The notes under the pieces: generated by a model
Database searches by the model: none
Seen by the model: only the letters and a program-made list of their open reading frames with translations
Told to the model about the DNA's origin: nothing
Translations under genes and position numbers: made by a program
Origin: Ensifer adhaerens
GTDB taxonomy: Bacteria > Pseudomonadota > Alphaproteobacteria > Rhizobiales > Rhizobiaceae
Assembly: GCF_002007205.1 (NCBI RefSeq)
Contig: NZ_LAZS01000007.1
Span: forward strand, 1-64,000
Reading direction: 5' to 3'
Length of the DNA: 64,000 nt
Shown: in pieces, positions 51,542 to 62,217 of the stretch
Layout of the letters: each line of letters opens with the position of its first letter
Position numbering within the stretch: position 1 is the stretch's first letter

Positions 51542-52138
51542 ATGCGCCAGACACCTCCGTTTTCCGTCGATATCGACGCCTACGCCGATCTCGCCGTGTC
51601 GAAACCGGAGTTCGCCGACACGCTGTCGCATCTCGCCACCACCGTCTGCGTGGTCAGCGCCGGCAGGGGCGCCGAAAGCCTCGGCCGCACCGTGACGGCG
51701 ACGTTCTCGCTTTCCGCCAGCCCGCCGTCGATCGTCGTTTCAGTCAAGGCGGATAGCCCGCTTGCCGCGCTGATCGCCGCCGAGCAGGGCTTCTCGCTCG
51801 CCATGCTGGCCGAGGGACAGGAGCTGATCGCGGATGCGTTTGCCGGCAAGATCGAAGCGTCGAAGCGCTACCTCGTCGGCATCTGGGCAGACTGGCCGAG
51901 CGAACGGCCAAGGCTGCTCGGGGCGGCCGCCGCGCTCGACTGCCTGCTCAGCGCCTCGGTGCAGGTCGGCGACCACACATTGTTCGTGGGAACAATTGTC
52001 GCAACCGAGACTTCCACCCACGCCGCCCCCTTGATCTGGAGCCGCCGGCGATATCAGTCTCTCGACAGGACGAGATCGTTGCCGGCGTCGCCGAGCAACG
52101 GGCATGCGACCCTCACCCCAAGCAAGCCCGCAGCCTGA
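51542..52138 (+). CDS. Flavin reductase (FMN-binding split barrel)
   Basis: 198 residues. Segments THLATTVCVVSA-like (SHLATTVCVVSAGRG), RTVTATFSLSASPPSIVVSV and DHTLFVGTIV match the flavin-reductase partners of two-component monooxygenases, which reduce FMN or FAD with NAD(P)H. The N-terminal part (residues 1-25) is of unknown use. GGAAGAAG precedes the ATG. No oxygenase gene is next to it. The TPR gene follows after 29 bp. Confidence 0.8.
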   Translation: MRQTPPFSVDIDAYADLAVSKPEFADTLSHLATTVCVVSAGRGAESLGRTVTATFSLSASPPSIVVSVKADSPLAALIAAEQGFSLAMLAEGQELIADAFAGKIEASKRYLVGIWADWPSERPRLLGAAAALDCLLSASVQVGDHTLFVGTIVATETSTHAAPLIWSRRRYQSLDRTRSLPASPSNGHATLTPSKPAA

Positions 52139-52167
52139 ACCGGCGATCGCGTAGGAGGAATGGAGCA

Positions 52168-52500
52168 ATGCGGCAAACGCTCGAAAAACTCTTAAAAGAC
52201 GGCAAGGACGACGCCCTGCTGCGCTTCACGCTCGGCAGCATCTGCCTTCAGGAGGCGGATCTCGAAACCGCGCTTGCCCATGTCGAGCGGGCAATCACCT
52301 TCGACCCGGACTATTCGGCCGCCTGGAAACTGCGCGGCGCGATCCTGCACAAGCTCGGCCGCCACCAAGAGGCGATCGAGGTCTGGCGCGAGGGCCGCAC
52401 GGTCGCGGAGCGGAAGGGCGATCTGCAGGCGGCAAAGGAGATCGGCGTCTTCCTGAAACGCCTCGAGCGGCAGTGCATCGCCGCCAACCGGAACGAGTAG
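52168..52500 (+). CDS. TPR-containing small protein
   Basis: 110 residues with two or three tetratricopeptide-like repeats (ALAHVERAITFDPDYSAAWKL, AIEVWREGRTVAERKGDLQA). Such proteins act as scaffolds. TAGGAGG lies 9 bases before the ATG. Probably follows the flavin reductase in one transcript. Confidence 0.82.
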   Translation: MRQTLEKLLKDGKDDALLRFTLGSICLQEADLETALAHVERAITFDPDYSAAWKLRGAILHKLGRHQEAIEVWREGRTVAERKGDLQAAKEIGVFLKRLERQCIAANRNE

Positions 52501-52566
52501 CCGCCCCATGAAGGTTGTTCGGGCCCGGCAACCATGCCGAGCCCGGAAACATCGCGAACGTTCAGA

Positions 52567-53847
52567 TCATTTGAAGACCGACGGCAGCCAGAGCGAGAGC
52601 GCTGGAATGTAGGTCACGGCCATCAGCACCGCGATGCTGGCGCCGAAGAACGGCCAGATGGTGCGCATCGCCTCGCGAATGGAAATTCCGCCGACGGCGC
52701 AACCGACGAAGAGCACGGTTCCAACCGGCGGCGTGTTGAGGCCGATGCCGGCATTGAGGATCATCACCACCCCGAAATGCACAGGATCGATGCCGAAGGC
52801 CTTGACCACGGGAAGAAGGACGGGCGTGCAGATGATCACCATCGGCGCCATGTCCATGAAGGTGCCGAGGAACAGCAGGATGATGTTGATCACCAGCAGC
52901 ACGATGATCGGGTTTTCCGAGACCGCGCTGATCGCACTGATCATCAGCGCCTGCACCTGCAGGAAGGCCATCAGCCAGCCGAAGGACGCCGCCATGCCGA
53001 TGACGAGCAGCACCATGGCCGTCGTGCGCACCGCCCCCATCACCGCCTCGAGGAAACCTGTCCAATCCAGCTCGCGATAGACCAGCATGGCGACGAGGAA
53101 GGCGTAGAGCACCGCGATGCAGGAGCTCTCGGTGGCCGTGAAGACGCCGGAGCGCACGCCGCCAAAGATGATGCCGATCAGGACGATGCCCGGGAACGAC
53201 GCGAGCAGGTAGTAGAAAACCTTGGAAAAGCCCGGAAACGGCTCTGCCGGATAGCCTCGGCGCCGCGCAACGATATAGGCGGTCACCATCAGCGCAAGCG
53301 CAAGCAGGAGACCCGGAATGATGCCGGCGGTAAAGAGATCGGCGACCGAGACATTGCCGCCGGCGGCGATCGAATAGAGGATCATGTTGTGCGACGGCGG
53401 CACCATCAGGGCGATGATCGCCGCATTGACCGTGACGTTGACGGCATAGTCGCGGTCATAGCCGCGCTTCGCCATCTGAGGGATCATCAGCCCGCCGACC
53501 GCCGAGGCATCGGCGACGGCCGAACCGGAAATGCCGCCAAAAAGCGTCGAAGCAACGATGTTCACCTGGCCGAGACCACCACGCAGATGCCCGACGAGAC
53601 CGGCGGCAAACTGGATCAGCCGATTGGCGATACCGCCGCGCACCATCAGGTCGCCGGCAAAGATGAAGAACGGGATCGCCATCATGGCAAAGACGTTCAT
53701 GCCGGAATTCAGCTGCTGGAACACCACCACCGGCGGCAGGCCGAGATAGAGCACGGTGGCGAACGACGCGATGCCGAGGCAAAACGCGATCGGCGTGCCG
53801 ATGAACATCAGCAGGGTGAAGACCCCGAAAAGGATAACGTAAGCCAT
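52567..53847 (-). CDS. TRAP transporter large permease (DctM-type)
   Basis: 426 residues, about 12 spans. DctM hallmarks are GTPIAFCLGIAS near the start, GISGSAVADASAVGGLMIPQM, and VPPSHNMILYS. Imports carboxylates or sugar acids with a sodium gradient, with DctQ and DctP. Its ATG directly follows the DctQ stop. In this cluster it is likely to take up hexuronate or aldarate. Confidence 0.94.
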   Translation of the reverse strand: MAYVILFGVFTLLMFIGTPIAFCLGIASFATVLYLGLPPVVVFQQLNSGMNVFAMMAIPFFIFAGDLMVRGGIANRLIQFAAGLVGHLRGGLGQVNIVASTLFGGISGSAVADASAVGGLMIPQMAKRGYDRDYAVNVTVNAAIIALMVPPSHNMILYSIAAGGNVSVADLFTAGIIPGLLLALALMVTAYIVARRRGYPAEPFPGFSKVFYYLLASFPGIVLIGIIFGGVRSGVFTATESSCIAVLYAFLVAMLVYRELDWTGFLEAVMGAVRTTAMVLLVIGMAASFGWLMAFLQVQALMISAISAVSENPIIVLLVINIILLFLGTFMDMAPMVIICTPVLLPVVKAFGIDPVHFGVVMILNAGIGLNTPPVGTVLFVGCAVGGISIREAMRTIWPFFGASIAVLMAVTYIPALSLWLPSVFK

Positions 53848-54369
53848 TCAGGCCATCTCCTGCACGACGACATCGGCAGCGACGTCGACGCCCAAAACAA
53901 GATCGATGAAACGCTCGGCGGCAAACAGCGCGATCATCAGGCCACCGACGATCAGCGGGAAGAAGTCGACGCCGCCCGGCCACCCGAGTACGGGTATGGT
54001 GGCAGTCCACGTGCCGAGGCAAAGAAGCAGGCCGTAATAGGCCATGGACGCCCCGAAGATGACGATCAGGCCGAGGCTCGTCAGATCCATGGCAAGCTGG
54101 ACCGAGGGCCTCATCACGTGGCGGATGACATCAAGGCCGAGATGCACGCTCTCGCGCACGCCGACGGCGGCACCGAGCATGATGAACCAAGCCATGAGAT
54201 GGAGGGACAAGGGCTCCGACCAGCTCGGCGAATCGTTCAGGACGTAGCGTGCAAAGACCTGCCAGCCGACGATCAACGTCATGGCGACCATGCCGGTGCC
54301 GGCAATATAGAGCGACGCGCGGCTCAGCACCCCGAGAGCCGGACGTATCGCCCGCATGAAACGACGCAT
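53848..54369 (-). CDS. TRAP transporter small permease (DctQ-type)
   Basis: 173 residues with four spans; the first one, IVGWQVFARYVLNDSPSWSE, is a DctQ hallmark. Adjacent to dctM without a gap. There is a GGAGGAA-like site before the ATG. Confidence 0.9.
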   Translation of the reverse strand: MRRFMRAIRPALGVLSRASLYIAGTGMVAMTLIVGWQVFARYVLNDSPSWSEPLSLHLMAWFIMLGAAVGVRESVHLGLDVIRHVMRPSVQLAMDLTSLGLIVIFGASMAYYGLLLCLGTWTATIPVLGWPGGVDFFPLIVGGLMIALFAAERFIDLVLGVDVAADVVVQEMA

Positions 54370-54449
54370 GTTTCTTCCTCCTCAGCAAATGCGATCCGGT
54401 GGACAGTTGCGAGGGCCGGCCCGGATCCCGGAACCGGCCCCACCGCCTG

Positions 54450-55427
54450 TCACTTGACCGCCTTCACCCTTTCGAGAAGGTCTTTCAGTTTCGGATCGCT
54501 AACGAACTGGTCGTAGACCGGCCCCATGGCAGCGGAGAACTCTTCCTTGTTGACCTTGATGACATTCGAGCCGGCGGCCCGCACCTTCTCCTCCGAAGCC
54601 TTCTCGCGCGCGCTCCAGAGCTCACGCATCTTGCCGACGCTGTCCTTTGCGGCCTGACGCAGCAGCGTCTGGTCTTCGGGGGAAAGCTTGTCCCAGCTCA
54701 TCTTGGAAATGACCAGGATTTCCGGATTGAGCGAATGTTCGGTGAGCGAATAGTTCTTGGCCACCTCGAAATGGCGGGCGGATTCGTAGGACGGCCAGTT
54801 GTTTTCGGCACCATCGACGACACCCGTCTCGAGCGAGGAATAGACCTCGCCCATCGGCATCGGCGTCGGGTTGGCGCCGAAGGCCTGCATCATGGCGATC
54901 CAGAGGTCGGACTGCTGCACGCGGATCTTCAGACCCTTGAGGTCGGCGAGTTTCTCGATCGGCTTCTCGGTGGTGTAGAAGGAACGCGCGCCGGAATCGT
55001 AGAAGGCAAGGCCGACCAGGCCGTGCGGCTCGAAGGCCGCCAGAATTTCGTCGCCGATCGGGCCGTCGACCGTCTTGTGCATGTGTTCCGTCGAGCGGAA
55101 CAGGAATGGCATGCCAAGGACCATCGTCTCCTTGACGAGATTGTTGAACGGTGCGGCGTTCACACGGTTCATGTCGATGACGCCGAAGCGGGTCTGCTCG
55201 ATCGTGTCCTTCTCGCCGCCGAGCGCGCCGTTGTTCATGACCTCGATCTTGATGCGGCCGTTGGTGCGCTCGGAAAGCAGTTGCCCCATGTATTTGACGG
55301 CATCGACGGTCGGGTAGCCGTCCGGGTGGATGTCGGCCGAACGCAGGGTGATTTCCTGCGCCTGCGCCGCTGTGCCGGCAAACGCCAGCCCCATGGCGAC
55401 GCAAAGCATACCTGCAATTTTTTTCAT
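54450..55427 (-). CDS. TRAP transporter substrate-binding protein (DctP-type)
   Basis: 325 residues: a signal peptide (MKKIAGMLCVAMGLAFAGTA, cleavage at AQA) and the DctP pattern ARG-type FRSTEHMHKTVDG, LGLKIRVQ-type DLKGLKIRVQQSD, and ETGVVDGAENNWPSY. The ligand should be an organic acid; context suggests galacturonate, glucuronate or the aldarates. GGAGGAGG precedes the ATG. Confidence 0.93.
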   Translation of the reverse strand: MKKIAGMLCVAMGLAFAGTAAQAQEITLRSADIHPDGYPTVDAVKYMGQLLSERTNGRIKIEVMNNGALGGEKDTIEQTRFGVIDMNRVNAAPFNNLVKETMVLGMPFLFRSTEHMHKTVDGPIGDEILAAFEPHGLVGLAFYDSGARSFYTTEKPIEKLADLKGLKIRVQQSDLWIAMMQAFGANPTPMPMGEVYSSLETGVVDGAENNWPSYESARHFEVAKNYSLTEHSLNPEILVISKMSWDKLSPEDQTLLRQAAKDSVGKMRELWSAREKASEEKVRAAGSNVIKVNKEEFSAAMGPVYDQFVSDPKLKDLLERVKAVK

Positions 55428-55549
55428 GTTTTCCTCCTCCTCTTGATCGTGCTTCGGCCTCTCCCAAGGCCGAGTTTCCGCCCATTCGGGCCGGCATGCG
55501 AATTCCTCATGTCATGGGTTCCGAGAGAGCCTCAGGGTTCCCTCGGCAA

Positions 55550-56422
55550 TTACGCAGCGGTTAAGGCCGGCAGTTTGAACAGCTGCCCGGGGTTCTCGAT
55601 GAGGGCCTGGTGTCTGGCCCGCTCGTTCGGCAGCCAGCCGAGCACCAGATCGGCCAGCCGCGCATCGTCAGGGTAGTCTTCCGTCTTGCGGATCATGTTG
55701 TGCGGCCAGTTCGAACCCCAGACGATGCGTTCCGGCGCATGCTCGGCGATCCGGCGCGAGATGACGGACACGTCGTCATAGGGCCATCCTGCTCGCGAAC
55801 TTTCGTACACACCCGCGAACTTGAACCAGACATTGCCCCGGTCGATCAGTTTCAACAGCGCCGCGATCTCGGGCCCGTCCGGATCAACCCCGGCAAGGAA
55901 CTTGCCGTGGTGATCGAACACCCAGCGCGACCGGATCCGTTCCAGCCGCGGCAAATGGTCGAGCAACCGGTTGCCGTCGAACTGGACGGCGATCATCCAG
56001 TCGGCCGCGTGTGCCCGCGCGTCGACCGCCTCCAGCGCCTGGAGCCCCACCGCTCCGCCGGGCAAGTCCATGATGCGCGCGCCGACGACGCCCGCGTCGC
56101 TCAACGCGCGCATGTCCGCATCCGACGTCGCCTCATCGATGACGGCGACGCCGCGCGCGACGTCGCCCATCTCGGCCAGGCAGGCGAGCAGATTGGCGTT
56201 GTCCTTCTGATGGGCGTTGCCCTGGGTGATGATCGCCCTGTCGATGCCGAGCCAGGCCATCACCTGGCGGTAGGCCGCGGCATCCGGCAGCGGCTCGGCC
56301 GGCAACGGCGGGCCGCCGGGAAGCGCCGGATAGCCGGGCAGATACATATGCATCTGCGCATCGACCGTGCCCTTTGGCAGGCGCGGTTCAGGCGGGAGGC
56401 CGGTGAGGGTTCGCTCGATCAT
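55550..56422 (-). CDS. gli: D-galactarolactone isomerase (amidohydrolase superfamily)
   Basis: 290 residues. The amidohydrolase-2 start TVDAQMHMYLPGYP, the middle FDHHGKFLAGVDP and the end RIVWGSNWPHNM are as in the Gli/LigI branch. Gli moves the lactone of D-galactarate from the 1,5 to the 1,4 form after Udh. It overlaps the gci stop by 4 bases. The order TRAP-gli-gci-kdgD-udh is that of the Agrobacterium pathway. Confidence 0.88.
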   Translation of the reverse strand: MIERTLTGLPPEPRLPKGTVDAQMHMYLPGYPALPGGPPLPAEPLPDAAAYRQVMAWLGIDRAIITQGNAHQKDNANLLACLAEMGDVARGVAVIDEATSDADMRALSDAGVVGARIMDLPGGAVGLQALEAVDARAHAADWMIAVQFDGNRLLDHLPRLERIRSRWVFDHHGKFLAGVDPDGPEIAALLKLIDRGNVWFKFAGVYESSRAGWPYDDVSVISRRIAEHAPERIVWGSNWPHNMIRKTEDYPDDARLADLVLGWLPNERARHQALIENPGQLFKLPALTAA

Positions 56423-57561
56423 TGCGCGATCTCGGGCATCTTGAATTTGACGAGCGCATCGCGATTGATCTCGATGCCGAGGCCGGGCGCGTCGGGAATG
56501 GCAACGACACCGCTCTCCGCCTCGATCGGAGTCTTCAGCACCGCCTGGCGGAACGGATTCTCGGTCCGGTCGAACTCCATGATCGGCTCGATCGGGTTGA
56601 CCCTGACCGGGTCCGGCGCCATCGCCGCCATGAACTGCAGGGCGGCGGCGATATGCACGCCCGTACCCCAGACATGCGGCACGATGCGAACGCCGTGCAG
56701 CGTGGCAAGGCTCGCGATCTTCGCCATTTCGGAGAAGCCACCGCAGCCGCAGAGATCGGGCTGCAGGATATCGACGGCGCGGCTTTCGATCGCCGGCCAC
56801 ATGCCATAGCGCGTATGCCAGGTCTCGCCACCGGCGACCGGGATCGGCTGGCCGGCCCTGACCTCGCGATAGGCCGAGAGCTGCTCCGGCACGACAGGCT
56901 CCTCGAACCAGTCGATGTCATAGTCCGCCGCCGCCTTGCCAAGCCGGATCGCCTCGGTGACGGTGTAGCCGTGATTGCCGTCGATCATCAGCCGCATCTC
57001 GTCGCCGATCGCCTCGCGCACCGCGCGGATCACCTGCAGGTCCTCGTCGACGCCGAAGCCGATCTTGATCTTGCAGGCGTGAAAGCCCTGCGCCCGGCGC
57101 TCCGCCATCTCTGCCGCATTGTCGGAGAAACGATCGACGCCGTCGCGCTTGAAGCTGCCGGTCGCGTAGGCGCGAACGCTGTCCCGCCAGCGGCCACCGA
57201 GCAGCATGGAGACGGAAGCGCCGTAGTGCTTGCCCTTGATGTCCCAGAGCGCGATGTCGATGCCGGAAAGCGCCGTCACCGCAAGGCCACGTTGACCCTG
57301 GTCGCGAAGCGCGTTGTAGAGGATCGCCCATAGCTTTTCGGTCTGGCGCGGATCCTGGCCGATGAGCCAGGGAGCGTAGGCGGCCACGACGGCCGCATTC
57401 GGCCTTGCCGGGCCGAGGCATTCGCCCCAGCCGATCGTCCCGTCGTCGCATTCGATCTCGACAAGCACATGGGCGCGGCGATCGAAGCGGGCCGAGGCGC
57501 TTTCGAAGGGCACGGCCAACCGATGTTCGAGGAGATGGGTGCGGACGGCGGTGATCTTCAT
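56419..57561 (-). CDS. gci: D-galactarolactone cycloisomerase (enolase superfamily)
   Basis: 380 residues of the mandelate-racemase subgroup. Acid/base lysines K164 and K166 (HACKIKIGF), metal ligands D194, E220 and E246, and the catalytic H296 in PHVWGTGVH. Those positions agree with the known A. tumefaciens enzyme. It opens D-galactaro-1,4-lactone by beta-elimination to 3-deoxy-2-keto-hexarate. It is 19 bp after kdgD and overlaps gli. Confidence 0.92.
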   Translation of the reverse strand: MKITAVRTHLLEHRLAVPFESASARFDRRAHVLVEIECDDGTIGWGECLGPARPNAAVVAAYAPWLIGQDPRQTEKLWAILYNALRDQGQRGLAVTALSGIDIALWDIKGKHYGASVSMLLGGRWRDSVRAYATGSFKRDGVDRFSDNAAEMAERRAQGFHACKIKIGFGVDEDLQVIRAVREAIGDEMRLMIDGNHGYTVTEAIRLGKAAADYDIDWFEEPVVPEQLSAYREVRAGQPIPVAGGETWHTRYGMWPAIESRAVDILQPDLCGCGGFSEMAKIASLATLHGVRIVPHVWGTGVHIAAALQFMAAMAPDPVRVNPIEPIMEFDRTENPFRQAVLKTPIEAESGVVAIPDAPGLGIEINRDALVKFKMPEIAQ

Positions 57562-57580
57562 GGCTGTCCTCCCTTTCCCG

Positions 57581-58525
<945 letters not shown>

Positions 58526-58572
58526 CTACTAAGCAAGTCATCACACAGATGTCAATATGTCATAATACAAGT

Positions 58573-58738
58573 TATCATATGTCGTGTGGAGATCGCCTTT
58601 TCACATGGGTCGGTGCGAAACGCCTTGCGCTGGCGCTAAAAGCAATAGGCCGCGAGTCATCCGCCCAAAGAGGCGGTCGACAACCTCACGCGTATTGCGA
58701 AGGAGATATATTATATGCTAGCCGATATCATATGATAT
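58573..58738. promoter_or_regulatory. Candidate operators in the kdgD-udh gap
   Basis: The 298-bp divergent gap is AT-rich at both ends. The palindrome ATATCATATGATAT (58725-58738, perfect, 14 bp) lies 52 bp before the udh start, and its core TATCATATG recurs at 58573-58581, 80 bp before kdgD. Their position suggests binding of the GntR-family regulator encoded behind udh. Confidence 0.45.
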
Positions 58739-58790
58739 GTCGGCGCAGCATTCGCGACGAGCGCTTGCGCCGGTCGAGGGAGGACAGGCA

Positions 58791-59579
58791 GTGGAACGAC
58801 TTCTGATTACCGGCGCAGCGGGCCAACTGGGCCGTGTCATGCGCAAGAGGCTGGCCCCATTGGCAAGGACGATCCGTCTTTCGGATCGCGCGCCGCTCGA
58901 TCCGCCGGGCGAAAACGAAGAATGCGTTCAGTGCGACCTCGCCGATGCCGGTGCGGTCAACGACCTCGTCAGCGGCTGCGATGCGATCGTGCATCTGGGC
59001 GGCATTTCGGTCGAACGGCCTTTCTCGGAAATCCTCGACGGAAATATTCTCGGTCTCTACAATCTCTACGAGGCGGCACGCGCCAACAACCACCCGCGCA
59101 TCCTCTTTGCCAGCACCAACCACACGATCGGCTACTATCCGCCAAGCGAACGGCTCGGTCCGAGCGCACCCTTCCGGCCGGACGGGCTTTACGGCGTATC
59201 GAAGTGTTTTGGCGAGGCGCTTGCGCGCATGTATTTCGAAAAGTTCGGCCAGGAGACCGCTCTCATCCGCATCGGCTCCTGCCTGCCCGAGCCGGTCAAC
59301 TACCGCATGCTCTCCACTTGGCTTTCCCATGACGACTTCGTATCGCTCATCGAAGCCGTTTTCCGCGTGCCGGTTCTCGGCTGCCCGGTCATCTGGGGCG
59401 CGTCGGCCAACGACGCCGGCTGGTGGGATAATTCCAATGTCGGATGGCTCGGCTGGCGACCGAAGGACAATGCCGAGGTCTTCCGTGAAAAGATTGCCGC
59501 GAGCACCCCGAAGCCACAGCCGGGCGACTCTCTCGTGCGCTATCAGGGCGGCGCCTTCGTCGACGATCCGATTTTTTGA
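58791..59579 (+). CDS. udh: Uronate dehydrogenase
   Basis: 262 residues from a GTG that has GGAGG 7 bases upstream. Rossmann TGAAGQLG is at 7-14, and the catalytic Tyr/Lys are Y134 and K138 (LYGVSKCFGE), with PNYRMLSTW-type VNYRMLSTWLSHDDF. It oxidises D-galacturonate or D-glucuronate to aldaro-1,5-lactone with NAD. An ATG at 58737 also opens the frame, but it overlaps the palindromic operator. Downstream is a GntR regulator. Confidence 0.93.
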   Translation: MERLLITGAAGQLGRVMRKRLAPLARTIRLSDRAPLDPPGENEECVQCDLADAGAVNDLVSGCDAIVHLGGISVERPFSEILDGNILGLYNLYEAARANNHPRILFASTNHTIGYYPPSERLGPSAPFRPDGLYGVSKCFGEALARMYFEKFGQETALIRIGSCLPEPVNYRMLSTWLSHDDFVSLIEAVFRVPVLGCPVIWGASANDAGWWDNSNVGWLGWRPKDNAEVFREKIAASTPKPQPGDSLVRYQGGAFVDDPIF

Positions 59580-59676
59580 GACGTCGGCCTAGGCGCCGTG
59601 TCGCCAGACAGTGGATTGCGCGCCTGATCGGCAATGGCGTATCCAGACACCCAACACCCAAGTCGCAGAAACGGCC

Positions 59677-60420
59677 ATGCCCATGAGTAACGCCACCGCC
59701 CCCGACAACACAGCCTCTCAAGGCAAGACGCTGGTGGCCAAGGTGACGGACGCCCTCAGCGGCCAGATCGGCACCGGGCATTACAAGCCCGGCGACCGCC
59801 TGCCTTCGGAAGCGCAACTGACCCAGGAATTCGGCGTGAGCCGCACGGTGGTGCGCGAAGCGATCGCGGCGCTGCGTTCCGGCGGGCTTGTCGAGGCGCG
59901 ACACGGCATCGGCGTCTTCGTGCTGGAACCTGCCCCTTCGACCCCGCTGCCGTTTCACGGCATCGACCTGGCGCGCGTCTCCTCGCTGATCGAAATGCTG
60001 GAGCTGCGGACCGCCGTCGAAGGCGATGCCGCAGCGCTTGCCGCCCTTCGCCGCTCGCCGGCCCAGGAAGAGCAGATCGCCGAAGCCTTCGACAGCTTCT
60101 GCGCCAGCGCTGCCGAAGGGCGGCCGACGGCGGAGGCCGACTTCAACTTCCATCTGGCGATCGCCCAGGCGACCAACAATCCGCGCTTCAGCGAGTTCCT
60201 GCAGATGCTGGGCACCGCGCTCATTCCCCGCCGCGCGGTTTCGGCGAGCGGCGAGGAAACCGTGCTGGCCTCGGCGGAACTGTCGCGATTGATCTCGGAG
60301 CACGAGGCGATCCTCATCGCCATCCAGGATGGCGACGAAGAGCGGGCGCGCAGCGCCATGCGCCAGCACCTCAAGAACAGCCAGGCGCGCTACCGTTCGA
60401 TGTTGCGCGCAGCCCGCTGA
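59677..60420 (+). CDS. GntR/FadR-type regulator of uronate genes
   Basis: 247 residues. N-terminal winged helix about 20-85 (ALSGQIGTGHYKPGDRLPSEAQ; GVSRTVVREAIAAL) and an all-helical FCD domain (ADFNFHLAIAQATNNPRF, SEHEAILIAIQDGD). Such proteins are typically repressors released by uronates or aldarates. Two ATGs (59677, 59683) lack an obvious site. Converges on pcaB. Confidence 0.85.
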   Translation: MPMSNATAPDNTASQGKTLVAKVTDALSGQIGTGHYKPGDRLPSEAQLTQEFGVSRTVVREAIAALRSGGLVEARHGIGVFVLEPAPSTPLPFHGIDLARVSSLIEMLELRTAVEGDAAALAALRRSPAQEEQIAEAFDSFCASAAEGRPTAEADFNFHLAIAQATNNPRFSEFLQMLGTALIPRRAVSASGEETVLASAELSRLISEHEAILIAIQDGDEERARSAMRQHLKNSQARYRSMLRAAR

Positions 60421-60441
60421 AGAGCCGTGCAGCCGGCGCGC

Positions 60442-61497
60442 TCAGGCGCGGCCAAGCCGGCGTATGTTGCCGACGAGTTCGCCCGCCAGGCGAAGCGCCG
60501 CCGCCGTCGCCCCGGCCATCTGCGGCATGATCAGCCATTCGAGCGTCCAGGCAGCGCCTGACCGTTCCTGCTCATGCACCAGCGCATGATGCATGCCGGA
60601 AAGCTGGGTCGCGTTGAACCGCGCGAGCGACACCAGAACCTCCGCGGCCACCGGGTTCTGCTTGTGCGCCATTGCCGAGGACCCGCCGCCGCCCGCAAGC
60701 TCGATCTCGTCGCCCTGCTGCGCCATCAAGGCAATATCCTGACCGAGTTTTCCGAGGCTGCCCGTTACCAGCGACAGGGCGCCGGCGAAGTCCGCCACCT
60801 CCGAGCGCTGGCTGTGCCATTGCGGAAAGTCGGCGAGATCCAGTTCTTCGGCAAGCGTCGCACGCACGTCGTCCGCCCGGTCCTTGAGTTTCTCCAGCGT
60901 CCCGGCAGCGCCGCCGAACTGAACGGCGAAGAGATCGCGGTCCATGGCTTCCAGTCGGTCCTTGTGATCGAGCAGCGGTTCGATCCAGCTGCGCAGCCGG
61001 TCGGACACCGTGATCGGGATCGCTGCCTGCATGCGGGTGCGCCCCATCAGCGCGCGCTCGCCCCATTCGTTGTCGCATTCCTCGAGCACCGTGACGATGC
61101 TGCCGAGCCGGACGGCGAAAAGCTCGGCGACCGCCTTCATCCTCAGCATCAGGCTCGTGTCGATGACATCCTGGCTGGTGGCGCCGTAATGCACATAGTC
61201 CGCCGCCTCGCCCCCAACGATGGCCCGCAGTTGCCGGACGAGTTCCGGAACCACGACCCCATCGGTTGCCACGGCGCGCTTCAGCGCGTTGACGTCGGGC
61301 GAAAAGGCGCGGCAGGCCTCGGTGATCCGATCGGCGGCCCTGGCCGGAATGATGCCGTTGACGGCCTCGGCCCGCGCGAGCGCCGCCTCGAAGGCCAGCA
61401 TCGCGTGGATGTCGGCGGAAGCCGTAAATTCGGCGGCAACCGCCTCATCACCCAGGAGCCCGGAAAGATAAGGGTGGTCGAAGGCGGAATAGGTCAT
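60442..61497 (-). CDS. pcaB: 3-carboxy-cis,cis-muconate cycloisomerase
   Basis: 351 residues of the fumarase/aspartase superfamily. The superfamily signature GSSAMAHKQNPVAAE is present, and the earlier GATSQDVIDTSL. Converts 3-carboxymuconate to 4-carboxymuconolactone. It is the last gene of the pca cluster, 105 bp after pcaG. GGGGAAATC precedes the chosen ATG; the frame is open further but unlike the family. Confidence 0.92.
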   Translation of the reverse strand: MTYSAFDHPYLSGLLGDEAVAAEFTASADIHAMLAFEAALARAEAVNGIIPARAADRITEACRAFSPDVNALKRAVATDGVVVPELVRQLRAIVGGEAADYVHYGATSQDVIDTSLMLRMKAVAELFAVRLGSIVTVLEECDNEWGERALMGRTRMQAAIPITVSDRLRSWIEPLLDHKDRLEAMDRDLFAVQFGGAAGTLEKLKDRADDVRATLAEELDLADFPQWHSQRSEVADFAGALSLVTGSLGKLGQDIALMAQQGDEIELAGGGGSSAMAHKQNPVAAEVLVSLARFNATQLSGMHHALVHEQERSGAAWTLEWLIMPQMAGATAAALRLAGELVGNIRRLGRA

Positions 61498-61602
61498 GAT
61501 TTCCCCGTTTCTGATCGCGGATTGCGGCTCGCCGAACGAAATGCCACCTGCTGCCGGAATGCTGCCCATGCGGCACTCCATGTCCAGGCGTGACATTCCT
61601 GT

Positions 61603-62217
61603 TCAGATGTCGAGGAAGACAGTTTCCTTCTCACCCTGCAGGTGAATGTCGAAGACATAATTAGGCGCGCTTCCGGTCGCGACAAGCGTCGCGACGCGAT
61701 GACGATGCTCAATGCGCGCAAGCAGCGGGTCGGCGGCGTTGGCCTCCTGCTCGTCCGGGAAATACATGCGGGTGTGGAGCCCGACATTGATGCCGCGCGC
61801 CACGATCCAGAAGGTGATGTGCGGCGCCATTTGCCGGTCGTGGCTGTAGGGAACCCGCGCCGGCTTCACAGTCTCGAAGGAAAAGACTCCGTCTTCGGCG
61901 CCGGTCGCACAACGCCCCCAGCCTGAAAAGTTCGGATCCGCGGCACCGCGGATCTCGGTCGGCGAATTGTAGAGCCCGGCGGCATCCGCCTGCCAGATCT
62001 CGACGAGCGCGTCCTTCAGCGGCGCGCCTGCGCCGTCGATGACGCGGCCGGTGATCGTGATGCGCTCGCCGCGCGTCTCGTCGTTCACCATCCGCGAGCC
62101 GAGGTCCGTCTGGTAGACGCCGGCGATGCCGCAGAAGTTCGGGGTCAGGCCGATATGCACATAGGGGCCGGCCGTCTGCGAAGGCGTTTCCTTGAGGTAA
62201 CCGAGTTGCTGAACCAT
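61603..62217 (-). CDS. pcaG: Protocatechuate 3,4-dioxygenase alpha subunit
   Basis: 204 residues. Family segments TPSQTAGPYVHIGL at the start and YSHDRQMAPHITFWIVARG later. Assembles with PcaH into the Fe(III) enzyme that opens protocatechuate to 3-carboxymuconate. The alpha chain lacks the full set of iron ligands, as normal. Its ATG shares a base with the pcaH stop. Confidence 0.95.
   Translation of the reverse strand: MVQQLGYLKETPSQTAGPYVHIGLTPNFCGIAGVYQTDLGSRMVNDETRGERITITGRVIDGAGAPLKDALVEIWQADAAGLYNSPTEIRGAADPNFSGWGRCATGAEDGVFSFETVKPARVPYSHDRQMAPHITFWIVARGINVGLHTRMYFPDEQEANAADPLLARIEHRHRVATLVATGSAPNYVFDIHLQGEKETVFLDI

Noticed and set aside
52534-54516. 660-codon plus-strand open frame over the TRAP genes
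   Set aside because: Composition is dominated by His, Asp, Arg and Glu, the typical reverse image of membrane proteins; dctM, dctQ and the DctP end explain the region.
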